Source of the DNA: Candidatus Woesearchaeota archaeon
GTDB lineage: Archaea > Nanobdellota > Nanobdellia > Woesearchaeales > GW2011-AR9
Length of the DNA: 64,000 nucleotides
Direction: 5' to 3'
NCBI GenBank assembly: GCA_016188115.1
Contig: JACPIK010000002.1
Span: 927,462-991,461 of the forward strand
The notes beneath the pieces are model-generated. The model was given only the letters and a program-made list of their open reading frames with translations, was not told the origin of the DNA and ran no database searches. Shown piece by piece: positions 17,533-26,642 of the stretch (the first letter of the stretch is position 1; every line of letters begins with the position of its first letter). The position numbers and the translations under genes are program-made.

Positions 17533-17925
17533 ATGCGACAACGTGTCCAATGTATCATTCTCGAAGACAAAAAGATTCTCCTCGTCAAAGATAGAGATGC
17601 AGCACATTACTATCCTCCCGGTGGCGGCATAGAAACCAACGAAACGCACCAAGAAGCAATACAACGCGAACTCAAAGAGGAACTCAATGTCGACACCATA
17701 AAAACAGAATTTCACTCTAGCTATCAGTCAACAAACGAAATACGAAAGCATCCACAAACAGAACATAACTATCTTGTTGAAATCAAAGGCACACCAACAC
17801 CCTCAAGTGAAATTGAGGAGATAAAATGGTTTTCATGGGAAGAGATAGAAAAAAAGATGGCCCCTTTTCCTAAAAACCTCTACACCAAATTATTCATGAA
17901 ACTCAGAGAAGAAAAAATGATCTAA
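17533..17925 (+). CDS. Nudix hydrolase
   Basis: The Nudix box is intact: YYPPGGGIETNETHQEAIQRELKEELNV fits GX5EX7REUXEEXGU at about 31-53, apart from the final Gly, which is Asn. The 130-residue single-domain size suits a nucleotide or pyrophosphate-sugar hydrolase that needs Mg. The C-terminal EEIKWFSWEEIEKKM is a standard helix-strand end of the fold. The substrate is not predictable. It lies downstream of the TrmB gene and is convergent with dihydroorotase. Confidence 0.88.
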   Translation: MRQRVQCIILEDKKILLVKDRDAAHYYPPGGGIETNETHQEAIQRELKEELNVDTIKTEFHSSYQSTNEIRKHPQTEHNYLVEIKGTPTPSSEIEEIKWFSWEEIEKKMAPFPKNLYTKLFMKLREEKMI

Positions 17926-17942
17926 AATGAAAATAAAATTCC

Positions 17943-19253
17943 TTATTTAACTCCCTCATACTCCACTTCTTTCCCTTTCACATCCTCAAAGAACATCCCA
18001 TCTTGATACACAATATTGCCATTGACCACAGTCATTACCACAGCACCTTTCGTAATCATCCCTTCAAAAGGAGTCCAACCGCATCGACTATGCTGCGTTT
18101 CACGTAAAATAATCTCTTCTTTAGAAAGATCAACAATACATAAATCCGCAAATCCATCCTCTTTAATCACACCACGATCTTTAATACCAAACTTTTTAGC
18201 AGGGTTAATCACACATAAACGCACCACATCGCGTAATTCCAATCGTCCATCAGAAACCGCCTGTAACAACAACGGCAACATTGTCTGAACACCAGGAACG
18301 CCACATGGTGCTTCCATCACATTTTTTTGCTTTTCTTCATGTGTGTGCGGCGCATGATCTGTTGCAATCATATCAACCAGACCTTCACGAATTCCTTCCC
18401 AAAGAGCCAACTGGTCCGCATTATAACGTAGAGGTGGATTCATCTTCCCATACGCACCATGAGAACAAAAAAATTCCTCATTCAAAAACAAGTGATGAGG
18501 AGAGACTTCACATGTAATCAGGGGTGTCTTAAACAACCGCAATAGTGCCAACTCCTCTTTAGTAGAAAGATGAGCAATATGAAACGATTTTGCGAAATGA
18601 CGTGCCACAAGTGCTGATTCCGCAACACTTACTGCTGCGCATAAATTATCACGCATCTTATGATGTAATTGACCCTCACGATATTTAGCCGCAAAATAAC
18701 GCAACAACCCTTCATTTTCTGCATGAACAACCACAGGACGTTTCGCATTTTGTAAAATAATCGCAAACACCCCTAAATCATCAGTCAAATAATTTCCCGT
18801 ACTGCTTCCTAAATACACTTTGATACCTGCAACATCATCAAATTCCGCAAGATCATTAGCATTTTCTTCACAACCAAGAATATAAAACCCATAATTGACA
18901 ATTGATTTTGCTTTTGCCAAGTTCCGTTTTTCTTCCAAGCGTTCGCGTGTCGTGGTGGGAGTAGAATTATTGGGCATGTCTAGAAAAGTAGTCACTCCGC
19001 CTGCTGCTGCCGCTTTTGAACCAGAAAGAAAATCTTCTTTATGTGTCGCACCAGGCTCGCGAAAATGCACATGAACATCAATTAATCCAGGTAATATATG
19101 TTTCCCAGAACAATCAACAACTTTTTCCCATGCACGAGGCAAAATTCCCAGAGAAATATCTACTACTTTATCTTCATGAATTCGCACATCTGCGCGAATA
19201 AAATCACCAGCAACAGAACTATACACCATCCCGCTATGCAGAAGGACATCCAT
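17943..19253 (-). CDS. pyrC: Dihydroorotase (class I)
   Basis: This is the amidohydrolase that cyclises carbamoyl-aspartate to dihydroorotate. Metal ligands are visible in DVHVHFREPG (His61, His63) and ATDHAPHT. VAGIKVYLGSSTG has the Lys (145) that is carboxylated in class I enzymes, and PCGVPGVQTMLPL is a signature block. A length of 436 is typical. The gene diverges from the OPRT-OMP decarboxylase gene, so three steps of UMP synthesis are adjacent. A TATA-like CTTTTTATACC is centred 26 bases upstream of the ATG. Confidence 0.94.
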   Translation of the reverse strand: MDVLLHSGMVYSSVAGDFIRADVRIHEDKVVDISLGILPRAWEKVVDCSGKHILPGLIDVHVHFREPGATHKEDFLSGSKAAAAGGVTTFLDMPNNSTPTTTRERLEEKRNLAKAKSIVNYGFYILGCEENANDLAEFDDVAGIKVYLGSSTGNYLTDDLGVFAIILQNAKRPVVVHAENEGLLRYFAAKYREGQLHHKMRDNLCAAVSVAESALVARHFAKSFHIAHLSTKEELALLRLFKTPLITCEVSPHHLFLNEEFFCSHGAYGKMNPPLRYNADQLALWEGIREGLVDMIATDHAPHTHEEKQKNVMEAPCGVPGVQTMLPLLLQAVSDGRLELRDVVRLCVINPAKKFGIKDRGVIKEDGFADLCIVDLSKEEIILRETQHSRCGWTPFEGMITKGAVVMTVVNGNIVYQDGMFFEDVKGKEVEYEGVK

Positions 19254-19327
19254 ACTTAGAATGTATAGTTAATGGTATAAAAAGATTTATATGGTACAAG
19301 TAAAAACAGAGTAACTTAAGAAACTTC
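19254..19327. promoter_or_regulatory. Divergent promoter between pyrC and the UMP synthase gene
   Basis: These 74 bases carry two back-to-back core promoters. CTTTTTATACC (minus strand, 19274-19284) is centred 26 bases from the pyrC ATG. TTTATATGG (plus strand, about 19286-19293) would start transcription about 12 bases before the UMP synthase ATG. Both boxes lie within 20 bases of each other, so a single bound regulator could control both genes. Confidence 0.6.
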
Positions 19328-20836
19328 ATGGAAAACTGTTCTTGTGATAATTTTGATCAGGAAGAATTTAATCAATTTGTAATTCGTAACCAAGTTATTG
19401 GATTCAAAGAACAACCAATTACCCTTAAATCAGGAAGAGTATCACATTGGTATGTAAACTGGCGAACAATTGCCTCTGACGTACATTCTTTATTATATGT
19501 AGCCAAACAAATTATTGCCTTTACAAAAAAACTCAATCTTAACCCTGACCAATTTTATGGAGTCCCAGAAGGAGCAACACCATTAGGAGTTTTAACACAA
19601 GTTGAATGGGCAAAAAAGCATAATCTTACCCAAGGATCACACCCCTTGATGATTGGAAGAGCAAAGCCAAAAGAACATGGCGATCCAAAAGATAGATATT
19701 TCGTGGGAAAACCAGGATTAAAAATTATTGTTATTGAGGATGTAACAACGACTGGGGGTTCATTAATTAACACCATTAAGCAACTAACAGAAAGCGGATT
19801 ATGTATTATTGCCGCATATGGTTTAACCAACCGCAATGAAAAACGTGACGACGGAAAAACTGTTGAAGAAGCAATCAAAGAGTTGGGAATACCTTATTTC
19901 GCATTAAGTAATGCCCTCACAGTATTGCCCCTCGTTGCCAAAACACAAAGAATCAATCCAGAGATTCTTCTAAAAGTAGAAAAAGAGTTTGAAAATTCTA
20001 ATATTAAATTAGAACTAGGTTCTTCTATTCCAAATTCTCAAAATGCAATAAAACACAACATAGGTGAAAAGAAAATGACATTAACATTCCAAGAACAACA
20101 AGCCCGACAACGCCTCTGCCTTCCTCTCGACGGACTCGAAACACTTGAAGCTGTTAGAGAACGCGTCGAAGAATTACATGATTACATAGGTCTGTTCAAA
20201 GTTGGCAAAGCATCTTTTAGCCGCTTTGGACCAGAAGTAGTTCGTCTCGTCCAAGAATATGGAGCTAATGTCTTTCTCGATCTGAAGTATCACGATATTC
20301 CTGCAACTGTTGAAGACGCAAGCAAAGCAGCAGCAAGTTTAGGAGTATACATGTTCAATGTTCACGCAGAAGGCGGGAAAAAAATGATGCAAGCAGCAAT
20401 GAAAGGGGCAATAGCAGGAACTCCTGCAGGAGCGCAGCGACCCTATGTCATTGGCGTCACCGTTCTTACAAGTATTGATGAAGAAACCATGAACAATGAA
20501 TTAAATATTGCTGGAAGTCTCAACCAAGAAGTTCTTCGACGAGCTCAACTCACCCACCAAGCAGGTCTTGATGGTATCGTCTGCTCAGCACAAGATCTAA
20601 CCTATATCAAACCTCACTTGCCATCAGACTTCATGTACATCACTCCAGGAATCCAAGGAGTCAACACTTCCGCAGGATCAGATCAAGCTCGTGTCGCCAC
20701 TCCTTCAGGAGCAGTCGCTGCAGGCTCATCAATACTCGTTGTAGGAAGAGCAATCACTGCACCAAAAACACCAGCAGAACGACAGCAAGCAGCCTATGAA
20801 ATCTTAAAAGATATGGCAACGCAAATCGAAAAATAA
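19328..20836 (+). CDS. pyrEF: Fused orotate phosphoribosyltransferase-OMP decarboxylase (UMP synthase)
   Basis: Residues 1-245 are an OPRT with the PRPP motif IVIEDVTTTGGS (134-145). Residues 250-502 are an OMP decarboxylase with the catalytic FLDLKYHDIP (Asp318, Lys320, Asp323) and the TPG phosphate loop (YITPGIQG), resembling bacterial PyrF more than the usual archaeal form. The two activities make UMP from orotate. The junction has AGGTG followed eight bases later by an in-frame ATG (20075, Met250), so the decarboxylase may also be translated alone. It is transcribed away from dihydroorotase. Confidence 0.93.
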   Translation: MENCSCDNFDQEEFNQFVIRNQVIGFKEQPITLKSGRVSHWYVNWRTIASDVHSLLYVAKQIIAFTKKLNLNPDQFYGVPEGATPLGVLTQVEWAKKHNLTQGSHPLMIGRAKPKEHGDPKDRYFVGKPGLKIIVIEDVTTTGGSLINTIKQLTESGLCIIAAYGLTNRNEKRDDGKTVEEAIKELGIPYFALSNALTVLPLVAKTQRINPEILLKVEKEFENSNIKLELGSSIPNSQNAIKHNIGEKKMTLTFQEQQARQRLCLPLDGLETLEAVRERVEELHDYIGLFKVGKASFSRFGPEVVRLVQEYGANVFLDLKYHDIPATVEDASKAAASLGVYMFNVHAEGGKKMMQAAMKGAIAGTPAGAQRPYVIGVTVLTSIDEETMNNELNIAGSLNQEVLRRAQLTHQAGLDGIVCSAQDLTYIKPHLPSDFMYITPGIQGVNTSAGSDQARVATPSGAVAAGSSILVVGRAITAPKTPAERQQAAYEILKDMATQIEK

Positions 20837-20881
20837 GCCAGAAAATACCCAAACCATTTATTCTGTTTTTTATTTCTAATC

Positions 20882-23710
20882 TTACTCTTTCTCTTCATGT
20901 CGTTTCATATAAAAGAAACCACCCACAACGCTAACCAGAATCACTAGTATAGCATAATCACTAAACTCAGGAATATCAACACTTGCTGCAACAGCAGAGG
21001 TATTGTATTTCTTAATTCCCCAATCAAAACTTGTTGAAACACGATAACGCGCACCACCAAGATACAATGAAGTCTCATTAAGAAGAAGAGTGCGAAGGGT
21101 ATGCGTAGCTGCATCCTCATAAGGAACAATAGTCTTATTCCAATCCGAATCTTCCACGCCACTCCCATTAAACTTCTTAACATGCCAATACGAACCAGTT
21201 AAATTGGCAAAATCTCCGCCTACATAGATGGATTTATTATTATCAATTGCCACAGCAAACGCCTCATCGGTATAAGCAGATTGTACCACATAAGAATAGT
21301 TTATTGACCACAATAACGCACCAGAAGAGTCATATTTTCGAATTAACCAATCCGTTCCACTACCCTGACCTGTTCCGTCCAATGAAGTATTCGCAAGAGC
21401 AAAACCACTTCCTACTACTACCACTGACCCCTCAGAATCGACTGCAATATCATAAGCATTATCAGTAGCATTCCTAGAACTATCATAACTCACACTCCAG
21501 CTAGAGTTATACACACCCGCGTTACTATATTTACGAACTAACCAATCAATCCCGCTACCTCCACTTGGAATACCAAAGAAATCAAAAGGAGCATTAAATA
21601 AATGAACTGAACTCCCCGCAACATAGGCATTACCCGTAGCATCTAAAGCAATGCCATAAGCTACATCCGATCCATTATAATGTGAAGAATAATTAACATC
21701 CCAATTCTTAATACCAGTTGTAGCATATCGTTCAAGATGCCAATCTTTTTGAGAATAACTAGCATTAAGTGCGGTCCCATAACCTATTGCCCACACATTA
21801 TTGGTCGAATCTACTGCAACATCATATGCTTTGGAACCACCACTATTCGAACTTTCATAATACGAACTTGACCAGGTCATATTTCGATTTCCGGAAGTAT
21901 TAAACCGTTCTAGATGAAAACGACCAGCACCACCGTCCGTAGTATCATTAGTCCAAACCCCCACCACATATAAATTTCCCAGCGAATCAAAATCAAGAGA
22001 ATAAGGCGTATCAGAAAGGTTGATACCTCCATCTAAGTAAATATTCCAATTTGTAGTATCTTCTGTGCCCGCAGATGTAAATTTTTTAATCCACCAATCC
22101 GTCTTTGCTGAAAGCTCATCCCCACCAATTAAACCCATCCCATCCCCTACCACAAAAATATTACCAGAACTATCAGCGCTAAGACCATAAGCATAATCAG
22201 AAGGTACCGTCAGAGTCGAGAGCCCGCTACGATTTCCCGTAAAATTTTTATTCCAATTAGTGACAACTTCTACTGCCGTTGTCGCAGTATATTTCTTAAT
22301 CCACCAATCAGTCCCACTAGTAGGATCGGCAGAAAGGTTCGTTCCAGATCCAACTACGTAGAGATTAGTACTATTTAACAACAAAGAGTAAGCATATGCA
22401 TTAGGACCAGATCCTGCTAATTGGGGATTTTGAACTGTTTTATTCCAAGTATTATCTTCAATACCATTGCTATCTAATTTTTTAATGTGCCAACTAACAT
22501 ATCCAGTAGAATTAGTAGTATATCCTCCCACATAAATATTATCACTATTATCTACCACCACAGAGTACGCAACATCGGCAGCATTTTGAAGCTGAAGAGA
22601 ATAATTAAACGACCATAATAATGTACCTGCAGAAGTATATTTACGAACTAACCAATCATCACCACTACCTAAAAGCCCAAACTGACCAGGCGTTTGATTC
22701 ACTATAGCGACAGCAGAGCCAACAACAATAATATTTCCTGTCGAATCTAATGCGATATCATAAGCATAATCGCTAGAGTTAGAATCACTACTATAACTCA
22801 CATTCCAAGTTGAATTTATATTACCGGTATTAGTAAACTTAAGCACCCGCCAATCCTCTTTACTGCCCCCTGTTAATAACCCAAAATTATCAAATGGGGG
22901 CTCACCAAATAGATATCCCTCCGTTCCTGCAACATAGAGATTATTATTTCCATCCAATGCTGCTGCATAGGCGACATCTTGGCTAGTATTTACAGAAGTA
23001 TGATTATAATCCCAAGTTTTGACACCGTTAGTATTATACTTTTCTAAATGCCAATCACCCTGTGAACCTGTATATGTGTTATTGATACTATATCCATCAC
23101 CTATGACCCAAACATTATCAGTTGAATCAACAACAACATCACGCGCAGTAGAAGACGAGGAGCTATCATAAAATGAAATATTCCAGGTATTATTACCCTC
23201 CCCAGATGAGTTATACCGTTTGATATTCCAACGACTTACTGCACCACTAGAATTTACCCAATTTCCTACAGCATAAAGATTACCCGCTGAATCAGTATCA
23301 ATAGCATTAACCTGCTCCGAAGCATTAAAACCACCATCTATGTAGATATCCCACAACTGGCTGGTCCCCGCTGCATTAAATTTTTTAATCCACCAGTCAG
23401 AAGAACCACTATTCCACTGATTTTCCAACCCTGCACCATACCCTGCTACAAAAATATTACCAGAACTATCTGCCGTGATGTCATACGCTTCATCAGTAGC
23501 TATTGTTAAAGAATCATAACCCGTTAAATTACTGTTAAAGGTCTTATTCCAACCTGAAACAATTTCATCACCCTCTGCTGCTAAAACTAATATTGCAAAA
23601 AGACTTAGAAAAATAAGTAAAGGTGTCCATTTCTTAAGAGAAAAACTTTCTTTTTTAAGAGAGATAGATTTGCTCTTTAAGTACCTAGATCTAGACTTTG
23701 GAAACACCAT
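20882..23710 (-). CDS. Secreted double seven-bladed beta-propeller surface protein (SBBP-type repeats)
   Basis: The N-terminus has a signal/anchor (about 30-45). Then come 14 copies of a blade of roughly 60 residues containing AYDIxxDSxGNIxVVG and DWxIKKY. They fall into two sets of seven (about 60-465 and 485-895). Blade n of the first set matches blade n of the second, so a whole propeller was duplicated. The end IPEFSDYAILVILVSVVGGFFYMKR is a Pro-Glu-Phe motif plus membrane helix plus basic residues, like a surface-anchoring sorting tail. Many Asn-X-Ser/Thr sites suggest N-glycosylation. It is probably a surface adhesin or sensor. Confidence 0.85.
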   Translation of the reverse strand: MVFPKSRSRYLKSKSISLKKESFSLKKWTPLLIFLSLFAILVLAAEGDEIVSGWNKTFNSNLTGYDSLTIATDEAYDITADSSGNIFVAGYGAGLENQWNSGSSDWWIKKFNAAGTSQLWDIYIDGGFNASEQVNAIDTDSAGNLYAVGNWVNSSGAVSRWNIKRYNSSGEGNNTWNISFYDSSSSSTARDVVVDSTDNVWVIGDGYSINNTYTGSQGDWHLEKYNTNGVKTWDYNHTSVNTSQDVAYAAALDGNNNLYVAGTEGYLFGEPPFDNFGLLTGGSKEDWRVLKFTNTGNINSTWNVSYSSDSNSSDYAYDIALDSTGNIIVVGSAVAIVNQTPGQFGLLGSGDDWLVRKYTSAGTLLWSFNYSLQLQNAADVAYSVVVDNSDNIYVGGYTTNSTGYVSWHIKKLDSNGIEDNTWNKTVQNPQLAGSGPNAYAYSLLLNSTNLYVVGSGTNLSADPTSGTDWWIKKYTATTAVEVVTNWNKNFTGNRSGLSTLTVPSDYAYGLSADSSGNIFVVGDGMGLIGGDELSAKTDWWIKKFTSAGTEDTTNWNIYLDGGINLSDTPYSLDFDSLGNLYVVGVWTNDTTDGGAGRFHLERFNTSGNRNMTWSSSYYESSNSGGSKAYDVAVDSTNNVWAIGYGTALNASYSQKDWHLERYATTGIKNWDVNYSSHYNGSDVAYGIALDATGNAYVAGSSVHLFNAPFDFFGIPSGGSGIDWLVRKYSNAGVYNSSWSVSYDSSRNATDNAYDIAVDSEGSVVVVGSGFALANTSLDGTGQGSGTDWLIRKYDSSGALLWSINYSYVVQSAYTDEAFAVAIDNNKSIYVGGDFANLTGSYWHVKKFNGSGVEDSDWNKTIVPYEDAATHTLRTLLLNETSLYLGGARYRVSTSFDWGIKKYNTSAVAASVDIPEFSDYAILVILVSVVGGFFYMKRHEEKE

Positions 23711-24045
23711 CTTTTGTAGGTTTTAATGTTACTGCAGGTTTATAACTCTTTTGTTAGATCATTTAGAAAAACATGACAAACATGACAGAACATCCCTCAT
23801 TTTTGCTCATTTTTGTCAACAACTTTAAATAAACCTCTGCTTGTTAATCTATATCATGGATAAATCTAGCAAAAACAACATCCTGAAATCTGCTAGTGTT
23901 AACTTTTTCTTTAGCTTCTAGGCTTCGCTTGCCCCGATAATAACTTTCTTCATACGCCTGGCGTGAAACCCAATCTGCGTTGAAAACAAAACTCGGGAAT
24001 TCTTAGACCTCGCTACCAAGTCAGCAGACTATAAACGGAGAAAAA
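23711..24045. other. Intergenic region with a possible long leader for the 24046 gene
   Basis: No gene of normal size is seen here. CTTTAAATAAACC (about 23823-23832) is a TATA box on the plus strand. Its predicted start site falls a few bases before an ATG at 23857 opening a frame of 21 codons. The 24046 gene would then have a leader of about 190 bases. The minus strand between about 24000 and 23845 reads as a coding-like frame of 52 codons without an ATG, possibly a gene remnant. Confidence 0.35.
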
Positions 24046-24360
24046 ATGACCTATGCAATTTCAAATAATCCAATAGTAAATGAAAGAAGACGAGAAGGAT
24101 ATCAAGTTCCAGGAAAAGTAGAGGAAATTACACAAAGACGTGCGGGAGATATCACAGATAGAATGCAACAAGGAACAGCCGTCGGCAACTGTTCACTTAA
24201 AGAAGCAAATAGGTGTTACGCACTACGTGAATCAGGTTTATGCTATCTTGATCGCGAAAGTAGAGGACATGCCCAAGTAACAAGTAACGACGATTGTCGC
24301 ATCTATCAACGCGTCCAAGAAGTTCTAGTTCAAATCAAGCAATCACATGCAAGACGATAA
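24046..24360 (+). CDS. Hypothetical Cys-containing protein, 104 aa
   Basis: The protein is hydrophilic and basic, without membrane segments. Four Cys residues are spaced C-x7-C-x7-C-x16-C in the second half (NCSLKEANRCYALRESGLC then DDCRIY), which could hold a metal or form disulfides. A clear GGAG ribosome-binding site lies before the ATG, unlike the leaderless genes nearby, which supports transcription from a distant upstream promoter. The 3' end runs to the region just before the PheS promoter. Family not recognised. Confidence 0.65.
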   Translation: MTYAISNNPIVNERRREGYQVPGKVEEITQRRAGDITDRMQQGTAVGNCSLKEANRCYALRESGLCYLDRESRGHAQVTSNDDCRIYQRVQEVLVQIKQSHARR

Positions 24361-24387
24361 CAAGCTCAAACCAGAACCGGGAATTAA

Positions 24388-24397
24388 CTTTATAAAT
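24388..24397 (+). promoter_or_regulatory. TATA box of pheS
   Basis: The sequence CTTTATAAAT is centred 26 bases before the ATG at 24419. This supports that ATG as the true PheS start with a leaderless transcript, rather than the in-frame ATG 72 bases upstream at 24347. Confidence 0.7.
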
Positions 24398-24418
24398 CAC
24401 CCTCCACTCTTCAAACAG

Positions 24419-25939
24419 ATGGACCTCTCCAGCACCATTGCCAAACTTCATCCGTTTGAACGAGCAGTCCTTCCAGTTCTCAAAACTCATCAAAAGCTAG
24501 CACACATTATCGAACATTCAGGCTTGCAAGAAATTGAAGTGATACGCGGTTTACAATGGTTGGAAAATAAAGAAGCGCTCAAAATTATCACCGACAAATA
24601 CAAAGTAGTCATTCTTGATAAAAATGGCATAGCTGCTCAACAACATGGTCTGCCAGAGAAACGACTCTTACAAGTCCTCACAGACCAATTCCAATCCCTG
24701 CAGCAACTCCAAGACAAAACCTCTCTTGACACACAAGAATGTAACGCAGTTATCGGATTACTTAAACAACAACAAGCTATTGAAATTGAGAAGAAAGATC
24801 AGCTCTACATTAAAATCACAGTAAATGGGAAAACTTTGCAAAAACAAAAATCTCCTGCAGAACTTCTCCTCACCAAACAATTTCCCCTTCCCTATGACTC
24901 ATTGACTAAGCAGGAACAAACTGTACTCGAAGAGTTGCGTAAGCGAAAAGAGATCCTACATACAGACGAACAAAAAAACATTACCGTTACCCTTACCACT
25001 ATCGGAAAACAACTTGCCAACGCAGATTTAGGTGCAGAAGTAATTAACCGTCTCACGCCAGCCATGCTTAAAGACGGTTCATGGAAAAAGAAAAATTTTC
25101 GCGCTTATGATGTTGAAATTAACGTCCCTAAAACTGGCGTAGGTCGCAGACATTTTGATAATGATGCATTACAATATATCAAACGTATCTGGTTAGACAT
25201 GGGCTTTAAAGAGATGACGGGAAATTATGTACAATCAGCATTTTGGGATCTTGACGCATTATTCGTGCCGCAAGACCATCCTGCTCGTGAAATGCAAGAT
25301 ACTTTTTATCTTGAAGGAAAAGCGAAACTCCCACCAATCTGGACTAAAATCAAAGAGGTACATGAAAATGGTGCAAATACAGGAAGCATTGGCTGGCGAT
25401 ATACTTTCTCTCAAGATGAAGCGCAAAAAATTCTCCTGCGAACACATACAACTGTACTCTCGGCGCAAACTCTTTCCAAACTTAAAAAAGAAGATTTACC
25501 TGCAAAATTTTTCGCTGTAGGAAAAGTCTTTCGCAATGAAGCATTAGATTGGAAACATCTTTTCGAATTTTATCAAGTTGATGGGATTGTCATTGACCCC
25601 AATGCTAACTTAAAACATCTCAAGGGCTACTTAAGCCGCTTCTATAAGAAAATGGGCTACACAAAAGTTCGCATGCGACCTGCCCACTTCCCTTACACAG
25701 AACCATCCATGGAAGTAGATGTATATCATCCTGGTCGTAAACAGTGGATTGAATTAGGAGGCGCAGGCATTTTCCGCCCTGAAGTAGTCAAACCATTACT
25801 CGGTTTTGAATGTCCAGTTCTCGCCTGGGGACAAGGCATGGGACGCATCATCATGGAATATTGGAACATTACTGATATTCGCGATCTTTACAAAAATGAC
25901 TTAAAACAATTACGAGAGGCAAAACTATGGCTGCGGTAA
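24419..25939 (+). CDS. pheS: Phenylalanyl-tRNA synthetase alpha subunit
   Basis: This class II aminoacyl-tRNA synthetase catalytic subunit joins Phe to tRNA(Phe) as an alpha2beta2 enzyme with PheT. N-terminal winged-helix repeats (LHPFERAVLPVLKTHQKL onward) are of the archaeal/eukaryotic cytosolic type. The catalytic core has QSAFWDLDALFVPQDHPAREMQDTF, motif 2 FRNEALDWKHLFEFYQVDG and motif 3 CPVLAWGQGMGRIIM. An ATG 72 bases upstream would add 24 residues; I prefer 24419 because of the correctly placed TATA box. It overlaps the Yip1 gene by 13 bases. Confidence 0.94.
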   Translation: MDLSSTIAKLHPFERAVLPVLKTHQKLAHIIEHSGLQEIEVIRGLQWLENKEALKIITDKYKVVILDKNGIAAQQHGLPEKRLLQVLTDQFQSLQQLQDKTSLDTQECNAVIGLLKQQQAIEIEKKDQLYIKITVNGKTLQKQKSPAELLLTKQFPLPYDSLTKQEQTVLEELRKRKEILHTDEQKNITVTLTTIGKQLANADLGAEVINRLTPAMLKDGSWKKKNFRAYDVEINVPKTGVGRRHFDNDALQYIKRIWLDMGFKEMTGNYVQSAFWDLDALFVPQDHPAREMQDTFYLEGKAKLPPIWTKIKEVHENGANTGSIGWRYTFSQDEAQKILLRTHTTVLSAQTLSKLKKEDLPAKFFAVGKVFRNEALDWKHLFEFYQVDGIVIDPNANLKHLKGYLSRFYKKMGYTKVRMRPAHFPYTEPSMEVDVYHPGRKQWIELGGAGIFRPEVVKPLLGFECPVLAWGQGMGRIIMEYWNITDIRDLYKNDLKQLREAKLWLR

Positions 25940-26589
25940 AAAAACAAGTGACTCAGACCCCAACATCTAAAGTTCAAGACAAATCAACTCAACCAAAAGG
26001 GTACTTTCAAACGTGGTGGAATGTTATTAGCGACCCCATGAATTTTTATGAAAAAATTCCACAAAGTATGGGATATAAGCAACCAACGATCTTTGCGCTC
26101 AAAACACAAGCAATCGTCTTAGTAACTCTATACTTTTTCCTCTTAGTGATTGGATTCTTTTTTCTTGCATTACTGAGTGGAACAAGTACTAATTTAATAG
26201 GTCTATTTGGAGGCATCGGAATTGGAATTATTCTTCTTATTGCCATCGCTGCGTTTCCATTGTTAATAGTATTTACCTGGGGAATGCTTTATGTTTGGTC
26301 TGCTATCACTCACCTCTTTGTTCTCCTCTTTGGTGGAAAACAAGGATTTAAAGAAACGTATATTGTCAATTGTTATTCAATGGCGCCAAGTGTTATTGCA
26401 TTAATTCCCCTTGTAGGATATGCTGCAAGCGCATATAGCTTAATTTTACAAGGAATGGGTGTCCATAAACGCCATCAACTTAGTGTTGGCAAAAGTGTTG
26501 CAGTGGTACTCGTACCCGTATTTATCTTCAGTACTATCTTCCTCATTATTTATTTTGCCTTCCTTGCCTCAGCTCTCATCACACCATAA
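25927..26589 (+). CDS. Yip1-domain integral membrane protein
   Basis: After a Lys/Gln-rich N-terminus, FQTWWNVISDPMNFYEKIPQSMGY is typical of the region before Yip1 membrane domains. Five hydrophobic segments follow (about 55-80, 90-105, 108-128, 150-172, 190-215). The Yip1 superfamily occurs in eukaryotic vesicle traffic and in many prokaryotic membrane proteins of unknown role. The start overlaps pheS by 13 bases and pheT follows after 53 bases, so it is cotranscribed with both synthetase subunits. A role in translation is not implied by its fold. Confidence 0.8.
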   Translation: MAAVKKQVTQTPTSKVQDKSTQPKGYFQTWWNVISDPMNFYEKIPQSMGYKQPTIFALKTQAIVLVTLYFFLLVIGFFFLALLSGTSTNLIGLFGGIGIGIILLIAIAAFPLLIVFTWGMLYVWSAITHLFVLLFGGKQGFKETYIVNCYSMAPSVIALIPLVGYAASAYSLILQGMGVHKRHQLSVGKSVAVVLVPVFIFSTIFLIIYFAFLASALITP

Positions 26590-26642
26590 TAACTAATAAT
26601 AAAACCATAAACTAAACTAATTAAACAATAATACCACAAACC

